64,000 bases of DNA from Plumapathes pennacea (taxonomy: Eukaryota; Cnidaria; Anthozoa; Antipatharia; Myriopathidae). The translations under genes were made by a program, and so were the position numbers. The stretch lies in NCBI GenBank assembly GCA_964036295.1, contig OZ038466.1:1488001-1552000 (forward strand). Direction: 5' to 3'. Positions 58,221-64,000 of this stretch are shown piece by piece (the stretch's first letter is position 1; each line of letters opens with the position of its first letter). The notes beneath the pieces were generated by a model that saw only the letters and a program-made list of their open reading frames with translations, made no database searches and was not told where the DNA came from.

Positions 58221-61200
58221 CGGGTGGTCAGTGCTAATACAGTCATGTTATGCTGCCTCTCTTTTTGTTTTTTTGTTTGTTTGTTTGTTTGTTTTTCTTT
58301 TTGCCTCTCTTTAAATTGACGGCCTTAGAACTTTCTCAAGGAAATATTACAGCTGCTGTCCGTATTGCCTTATCAACAAAATATGTTCAGATAATCCAAT
58401 GGGCTAGCTGATGCGCATGAAAATGTTGTAAGAGTTGCAATCTGGCCGGCTAAAAAATACTTTAAGTGTGGTGAAACACATTTATTGACGTTCAACTGGC
58501 TACAATAGCAAACATTTTACTGTTCATATGAGAAAAATAATAATAATTTAAAGTGGTACTTCGATCAAGTTTGACAACCAAACCAGCCCCTGGACTACCG
58601 AAAATTGATAGAACTTTTATCAAATGGTAAAAAATGGGCTCAGAATCCGCCTTCAAACTTAAAAAAAAAAAAAAAAAAAAAAAAAACTGTCCGCTATTGT
58701 TCTAACCTTTCCCTCGATTTTCGGTCAGCGGCTTTCAATCAGCCCGCGAGTACATGCTGTGAAGGAATGATGTCGACTACGAGTTTGAGGCCGTCAGTTT
58801 GTTTGACCCACTCATCTGAAATCGATCTCGAACAAGACTCAGAGTCGTCAGAAAATAATCCTTAGTCCACTGGAAATGATCTAAGCGATGTATTTTTTGT
58901 TTAGTCAAGGATTTGAACGGGTTGCGACGGAGTATAGAGGCCCGCAGAAAATACAAAATATGTAAACGTTGGACTTCCGAACACTGTTAGCTGGTACTCT
59001 AGCGAAGCTGAAATGGTGGAATGCATAATACAGTTTTTAAACCTCTACTCTGCTGTTGGGATTGGATATCTGAAATGCGTAGACACGAAAGTTTCATTCG
59101 ACCTCATTGTCATCCCACAGTTGAGCTCTGACGTGCTCTAAACTGCCACGCCTTTCTAACTTGGCCGTGTGAGACGGTGTTGTGATAACTGGCGACCTGG
59201 AAACCTGTGTTGACTTGCCTGCCAGTACAACCCATTATTTAACGCTGGGCGCTAACTCCAACACCCGGGAGACATCTGCGATTCACATGCAAAAAGTCCA
59301 TACTGAGGCGCTTCTAACTGGTATCGCTCCAGCCCAGTAAAAGCGTAAGAATTTATGAGTGAGACGACGAAGAGCCATGAATTTGCGGCGGTGGAATTGG
59401 AAGGGGGGGGGGGGGGGGGGGGGGATGCCACGTTCGCACTAAAAATTAGCGAAAATAGTGTTGAGTTTACGGCTTTTCAAGGGTGAATGGCACAAATGTT
59501 GTTTTTAAAGTTGCTGCCTAACTTCAAAGAAGCTGCATGTCGTCTTGCTCTATCCGAAGTTTTAGCTTTCAATCAAACTGCATTCAGTTCTATTAAATTA
59601 TACTCCCTTTTTTCACTGTGGGACATGTGACATTGTGTGGCAGATTTTGGGGCCCAAACAATGTTACAATAGGGGGAAAAGTAGATGTGTCCCAAATTTA
59701 CAAAATTGCCTCAATTGCTGTTTCGCTGGATTGCGCGATTTCTTTACTATAATAGTAATGAAGTTGTCCTTTTGGGTACATTAATTTTGTTTTATAGTTT
59801 GATAACTTGCAGTACGATCCTTACATTGTGCTCCCACTGATTGTGCTAACAGAATTGTCACACAAACAAAAGCAGGTGATCCGAACCAATTATTATTCTA
59901 GAGTCATCGTTACCAAACAATGTGAAAATAGTTCTACAGTGGAACCTCCCATAAGCAGACACCCTCGGGACTCCGTCGAGGTGTCCGCTTACGGGAGAAT
60001 GAATTTTCAACATCCACACAACAGGGGCACGAACACTGGCAGTTATCGATTTTTAATCGCGATGTAGGTCATTACAGTCGCCAATATGTGTTTTCTTTAA
60101 AGAAATGGCCGGGACCTCGGATTGGTGTCCCCTTAAAGTGCCTATAAGCCTTCAGACGTTACGTTTTTATGAAAGTAGGAAGTAATCTAAACAACTTATG
60201 GCCAAAGAAACTCCGCTCCGAAGCGTTTTTATATATTTTTCCGCCCGGCAAACATGCGATTTTGACCGCCATTTTGAATCTGACCGCGCAAAGTTTTTCG
60301 ATCGAGAGCCTGGGTTATGACGTCAGAGGAGGGATTCGTTTCTTGTCAAACAAAACTTTCACACAGATTTTGCAGCTGGCGAGGTGAGAATTATGCTCAT
60401 AGATGTGTTGTCGAGAAAAACGTAACCAAGGGAAAAAAACAACTAAGGTAAAGAGACGCCAAAGCGATGCCAGTGCCTTCTCTGACGTCACAGACCCAGT
60501 CTCCCATGTCGCTCGGTCAAGATTTCGGAATTCTGTCCCGATGTGATGACAATCAAGCTTGATGTTTTGTGTAAGTCTTTTTTCTTTTTTTTGTATTAAA
60601 GGGTTAGTTTTTAATTGCCTAGAGCAATCCAATGCGACACACACAAATTTGAAAAAAAGTCACTGACATATTCAAGTTTAGACGAGTTTGAGAGGCTGGA
60701 GTTGTTGCGTTGTCACCTAACGCAACGGCAAGTATTGCTTGTGGGCTGCCTTCTTTTCACTTACCTTTGCCGGCATTTTTGTTTTGTTTTTGTTTGTTTG
60801 TTTGTTTTTTGAAAATTGTTTGGACACTGTGCTTAATGTCACTGCTACCCGTTAAACAAGCAAATTCTTTGTCGGGGGAAATCTTTAGATGATGACTTTT
60901 TTCATTTGAACAGTAAAATTTTCGCTTCGAGAGCTTCTGCTGTATGTTATTGTTATTGTTGGGGGGTAGTAGTTCGGGTGGCGCCAAAAAAATTCAGGGG
61001 ATTGTGAAAACAACCCTTATGGATCATTTTAGGCGCAATCACGATTTTAAAAGCAATAGATTCAGAGGTTGTTAACCTTGTCTGAAGCAGCCATTCATTG
61101 TTTCATAGTTTTCATTTTACTGAAATATAGCATTTGTACGTTTTCGATTTTCTTCCTTTTAGTTCCTGCAAAGGTTGTGAAAGCTGCAGCACTTTCGCTT

Positions 61201-63224
61201 ATTGTGGAAGGGAAAGACGTGGTCCTAGTTTGTACAGCAGAGGGTAACCCTACTCCATACGTGACTTGGTTTTTTCCAAACGGCACACGTCTGAAGAACG
61301 GAACTACTAGTGTTAACTTTACCCTGCCCAGTGTATCACGTGACGACAACATAACCTACCAGTGCAAAGCAACAAATATGCTTGGAAACGATTCAGTGCC
61401 ATTCAACCTTAATGTTTTGTGTAAGTCGCTCATTTGCATTGATGAGGTAATTGTCACTTGCCCAATACAGTACAGTGCAACTAACCAATTCAATTTCTCA
61501 AAGCTTACGATATTATTGAAGTATTGTTTGGGAATTTTGGAAGGATAAGGTGCAATGGCCGTTTAATCATCCTGTACAAAACGTGGCTTCCCAAGCTGAT
61601 AATGCGACGAAACAAGTCGATGTATTTGCTACGCTTGTAAACATTTTTTAAGAACACAGTTTGTCCTTCTTCCGTAAGTTATAACTTCAATAATAACATG
61701 CATACAATAATTTCTGCATTCTGATTGGCTAAGCGCGCGTCAATTTATCCCAAACAGTGCAAAAATGTGTAATTAACAGTGCAGAAATGTGAAATTAAGA
61801 GTGCAGAAATTTGAAATTAAAAATTGCCGATAGCTGGCGCGCGTATTTGCGACAAAGCCAAACAAAGCAGGAAACGATTTCATTCCTCACGACGATTCCG
61901 ATTCTGTTTTGAGAAAACGAAGTTCTTGAAACACTTGTGAATTGTAACGAAATTGAAAAAAGATAGCTCGACGAAAATTATTGTATGCATGTTATTAACA
62001 AGTAATCACATGATTTCTCGTGCAATTTTGGAATAAATAAGCACTCGTAAATTTTTCAAAGACCACAAATTGCACTCGCGCGGCGCAAGTGCAATTTTGT
62101 GGTCTTTGAAAAATTTACTCGTGCTAATTTATTCCAAATTGCACTCGAAATTATGCGATTACCTATACTAATGAAGCGACCTTGGAGCTCCCTTCCTCGC
62201 TAAGACATTCTCTGCTCCGTTATTAGCTTTGATTGTCGTTCTTTTCTGGAGTAAACCTAATTACCACAATTTTTTGTTGTTAATATCAGTTCAACCATTT
62301 TGAAGTTATACGTCGCGGCAGTTGTTTCGCGTTACAGTTTAGCGATCAGTAAAACCGTCCAGAAATACACACATTTTGTTTCACTTTAGCCGATATATTT
62401 CCGGGTCCAGACAAAGTGTATCACACACGTTTAGTTCCATAATTTTGACCAAATGACGATACTCGCAGTCTTTTGGTCTAACTGAAAACTGGTTTTGAGT
62501 CCCCCTTCTTCCCCTATCAATATTAAATCTTGAGCTTAGGTGAGTTCCGGCAGGGTTTTGAGAGGAAAGAGGTATTGTGCAACAATTTTGATCGAGATTG
62601 TCAATCTCAGACTAAAATAAAGATTGATCAAGAATCACCCCACCTTCTTCCCTCTCCTCCCGAAAATAGAAGACGACTCGAAATTGCAGTATTGTACATT
62701 TTAATCGTAACATCAATGAATCAAAAGCGCGTGCTTGGGGGGTGGGGGGGGGGGGGGGGGGGGGGTACTTAAGTGATAATATCTGGAGCACCTTGTTTAC
62801 TGAGATTTCATACGCTGTTTCGTTAGCTTTCAGGGATATTCTTAGATATTGGATGCAGTGAAAATTGCGTCATTGTTGAGAAACGGGTTTTTCCTATATG
62901 AAATTTACCATTTATGTATAAAGTTGTGAAAATAATAGCTAACTTACCTACACCTTTTTACAGATAAACCCAAAATTTTGTCTGTGATGCCTAACGACAC
63001 GGAGGTCCATGAGCATGAGTCTGTACATTTTGTAGCAGACGTGGAAGGGAACCCTGAACCCTACGTTGCATGGATTTCTCCAAATGGGTCTGTCTTAAGC
63101 AACAAAACAGTAGAATTCAACTATAACAAAACCGACATAACAAGGGGTGAACAAGGACGTTATCAGTGCCGTGTGACAAACATAGTGGGTATTGATCAAA
63201 GGAATTTTACGGTCACCATTCTAT
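47004..63224 (+). CDS. Gene E: multi-Ig receptor, N-terminal part (continues past right edge)
   Basis: Exons: 47004-47064, 47168-47497, 55794-56045, 56463-56729, 61163-61420, 62964-63224, all phase 1 at junctions and in frame. Signal peptide (YGKVLLSLVLTGLYYLQ); V-like domain without the first cysteine (ATMKWVYDLDG ... YECEVT); canonical Ig (FWCTAVGNPAPQYKL ... YICEANN); canonical Ig (LQCKVTGSPPLSIKW ... YQCTAKN); type A Ig (LVCTAEGNPTPYVTW ... YQCKATN); type B Ig (FVADVEGNPEPYVAW ... YQCRVTN). About 476 residues are visible. The order follows gene D except that D's odd-cysteine domain is missing. More Ig domains, SEA, EGF and a membrane helix are expected beyond 64000; whether it ends in a kinase cannot be told. 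The introns are very large (8.3 kb and 4.4 kb) and repeat-filled. Confidence 0.85.
47498..50450. other. Gene E intron 2, left part
   Basis: AT-rich, with no recognised element or exon. Open frames here are short and unlike proteins. Confidence 0.5.
50527..52320. repeat. Fold-back composite repeat in gene E intron 2
   Basis: 50895-51060 is the inverse of about 51495-51680 (shared CCCACAAGGTGTTATGAAGT, TGGGAGATTTTCAAATCACA). 50520-50880 matches 34990-35760 in gene D. 51750-52050 matches 2610-2920 in gene A, and 52190-52310 is the inverse of 50750-50870. Overall it is a large imperfect palindrome. Confidence 0.65.
52560..55280. repeat. Interspersed element split by a later insertion
   Basis: 52570-52835 and 55027-55280 match the reverse complement of the two ends of 2575-3435. 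Between them sits the TIR element 52838-55024. About 370 bases of the gene A copy have no counterpart here. Confidence 0.6.
52838..55024. mobile_element. 2.19-kb TIR DNA element with subterminal repeats
   Basis: Ends CCCGTACGAAAATGTCT and its exact reverse complement, extending imperfectly to about 30 bases, with TA on both sides (52836-52837, 55025-55026). Inside each end are many copies of GAGCCTGACA / GAGCCTAACA (or the inverse TGTCAGGCTC). The interior has two open stretches, around 53611-53883 and 54494-54770, that I do not recognise as a transposase. It is a probably non-autonomous element. Confidence 0.8.
55794..56729 (+). other. Gene E second and third Ig domains
   Basis: Exons 55794-56045 and 56463-56729, phase 1-1, each with both Ig cysteines. 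They correspond to gene D exons 32922-33185 and 32548-32817. Confidence 0.87.
56962..57340 (+). repeat. Interspersed repeat, copy 1
   Basis: Contains TTGGATATCTGAAGTGCGTA and CTTTCTAACTTGGCC. The same series recurs in the same orientation at about 59050-59400. Confidence 0.6.
58171..58213 (+). repeat. Poly-T run of 43
   Basis: Homopolymer in gene E intron 4. A matching poly-A run lies at 58661-58686. Confidence 0.95.
59050..59400 (+). repeat. Interspersed repeat, copy 2
   Basis: Matches 56962-57340 (TTGGATATCTGAAATGCGTA, CTTTCTAACTTGGCC). It is followed at once by a run of 22 G (59403-59424). Confidence 0.6.
60137..60535. repeat. TTAA MITE, truncated inverted copy
   Basis: Starts after TTAA (60133-60136) with the same AGTGCCTATAAGCC terminus and is closely similar to the reverse complement of 393-913. 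It stops near GGAATTCTG, so the second inverted arm is missing. Confidence 0.85.
62002..62162. repeat. Long hairpin in gene E intron
   Basis: Arms of about 75-80 bases (62002-62081 and 62086-62162) pair with few mismatches around a GC-rich centre. GTAATC at the left faces GATTAC at the right, and TTTTTCAAAGACCACAAAT is repeated in inverse. Confidence 0.8.
62737..62765 (+). repeat. Poly-G run, possible solo end of the poly-G/poly-C element
   Basis: Six G, one T, then 22 G, followed by TACTTAAG. It resembles the GGGGTACTC end at 4781-4815. Confidence 0.6.
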
Positions 63225-63277
63225 GTAAGTTTTGTACCATAATTTGCTGCTTTGTTGCCGTTAGTTACAAGATGAAT

Positions 63278-63375
63278 ACCGTGTGGCATAAAATTTTGCG
63301 AATTTTTCAACAATCCGCGAAAAATAGATCACGTAAAAATAGAACTTGTGCAAAAAAATTATCCGCGGAAATTTA
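63278..63375 (+). repeat. Interspersed repeat (CCGTGTGGCAT family), copy 2
   Basis: Opens TACCGTGTGGCATAAAATTT like 6296-6440, just after the last visible gene E exon. Confidence 0.6.
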
Positions 63376-63445
63376 CTTTATCTATTTAGCTTACTGAATT
63401 TCAATTAGATTGACTACAATGATAGCATTACACACTATTGAAGAA

Positions 63446-63493
63446 GTAATAATAATAGTAATAATGATAATATTAATGATAAAAGTAATAATG

Positions 63494-63541
<48 letters not shown>

Positions 63542-63602
63542 GTAATAATAATAACAATAATAATAATAACAATAATAACAACAACAACAACAACAACAAC
63601 AA
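63446..63602 (+). repeat. (AAT)n then (AAC)n microsatellite
   Basis: About 155 bases of AAT repeats passing into AAC repeats in the gene E intron. Open frames here are artefacts. Confidence 0.95.
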
Positions 63603-63622
63603 TGATTTGTGAATTTGATCAT

Positions 63623-63720
63623 CGCAGTGAGTAAAGCAACTTAAGCAGTTGCAATGAGCCCGGAAAAAATCCGGGCATCAACGGGAATCGAACCCATGAC
63701 CTTCATTGCAACTGCTTAAG
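63623..63720 (-). repeat. tRNA-like repeat (SINE-like) with T-arm / B-box motif
   Basis: On the minus strand GGTTCGATTCCCGTTGATGC fits the tRNA T-arm and Pol III B box. CTTAAGCAGTTGCAATG occurs on both sides in inverse orientation (63640-63656 and 63704-63720), so the unit is also a hairpin. No A box or full cloverleaf was found, so it is not called a tRNA gene. The relative at 28250-28297 supports a dispersed repeat. Confidence 0.55.
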
Positions 63721-64000
63721 AGGGTTCCGCTGTAAACTCGAGTAATGATCATGGTAAAACAAAACAATCCATGTACCAGCACAATATTATGTTTGTGATT
63801 GAGAAATTTTCGCCACTTCCTTGAAGAGCTTGATGCCAGGCATCTTTCACTGTAACACCGAAAGATAATTCACAAAATTCTCCAGTAAACAGGAGGACGA
63901 ATATTCCTATCAAACTCTTTTTACAACGCACGTATTATTGCGCAGTTTGAGCTAGGAAGGCAAAAACACTTACATCTTCCCTTACGCTTCTTGAACATTT

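Larger units (their letters stand above)
61163..63224 (+). other. Gene E type A / type B Ig pair
   Basis: Exon 61163-61420 (type A, both cysteines) and exon 62964-63224 (type B, FVADVEG with the first cysteine missing). They are equivalent to the first A-B pair of gene D. Confidence 0.87.

Noticed and set aside
63660-63720. A functional tRNA gene
   Set aside because: Only the T-arm half is tRNA-like; no acceptor stem, D arm or anticodon arm could be drawn.
63749-63931. Signal-peptide-like frame on the minus strand near the right edge
   Set aside because: It opens with GTG, has no upstream ATG in frame before a stop, and the only nearby intron-like piece would be 22 nt. Probably chance.

Overview
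This 64 kb window looks like nuclear DNA of an anthozoan cnidarian, most likely a stony coral. The evidence is animal-type receptor genes cut into many small exons with GT-AG introns, AT-rich introns full of short inverted-repeat (MITE-like) elements, a 5'-truncated non-LTR retrotransposon and many microsatellites. The species call is inference from gene style and repeat flavour. No database was searched.

Layout, left to right. Gene A (+, 1-4603, left end outside the window) is the C-terminal part of a receptor tyrosine kinase: end of the membrane helix, a juxtamembrane segment with two YxxL tyrosines, and a complete kinase domain. Gene C (+, 7159-20678, complete, 12 exons, 632 codons) encodes signal peptide, three Ig-like domains, SEA domain, EGF-like domain, membrane helix and a tyrosine-rich tail with an ITIM-like and an ITSM-like motif. 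Gene D (-, 38700-25193, complete, 18 exons, 1264 codons) encodes signal peptide, eleven Ig-like domains, SEA, EGF-like domain, membrane helix and a short tail with no tyrosine and no kinase. Gene F (-, 43960-40614) is a kinase copy close to gene A without a visible ectodomain; it has a lost splice acceptor and a 32-nt intron, so it is probably a pseudogene. Gene E (+, 47004 to beyond the right edge) starts with a signal peptide and at least five Ig-like domains in the same order as gene D. C and D are convergent, F and D lie in tandem, and F and E are divergent.

The genes look like one locally duplicated receptor family. C and D share the plan: Cys-poor N-terminal V-like domain, I-set-like domains, SEA with a G-S cleavage-type motif, EGF, membrane helix. 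E shares the N-terminal part and A shares the exon pattern just after the membrane. The outputs differ: kinase (A, broken in F), ITIM/ITSM-like tail (C), silent short tail (D). Almost all ectodomain exons are phase 1-1, which permits domain shuffling and tail exchange. This set, resembling paired activating/inhibitory or allorecognition-type receptors, is the most interesting content of the window; the functional reading is inference.

The remaining sequence is introns and intergenic DNA with repeats: a TTAA-flanked MITE in two copies, a poly-G/poly-C bounded element, GGATCC-rich arrays, a 2.2 kb TIR element with TA target duplication, a retrotransposon fragment, a piggyBac-like end, tRNA-like repeat pieces and several hairpins. 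All exon coordinates were read by eye from splice signals and reading-frame continuity; the frames of A, C and D close exactly.
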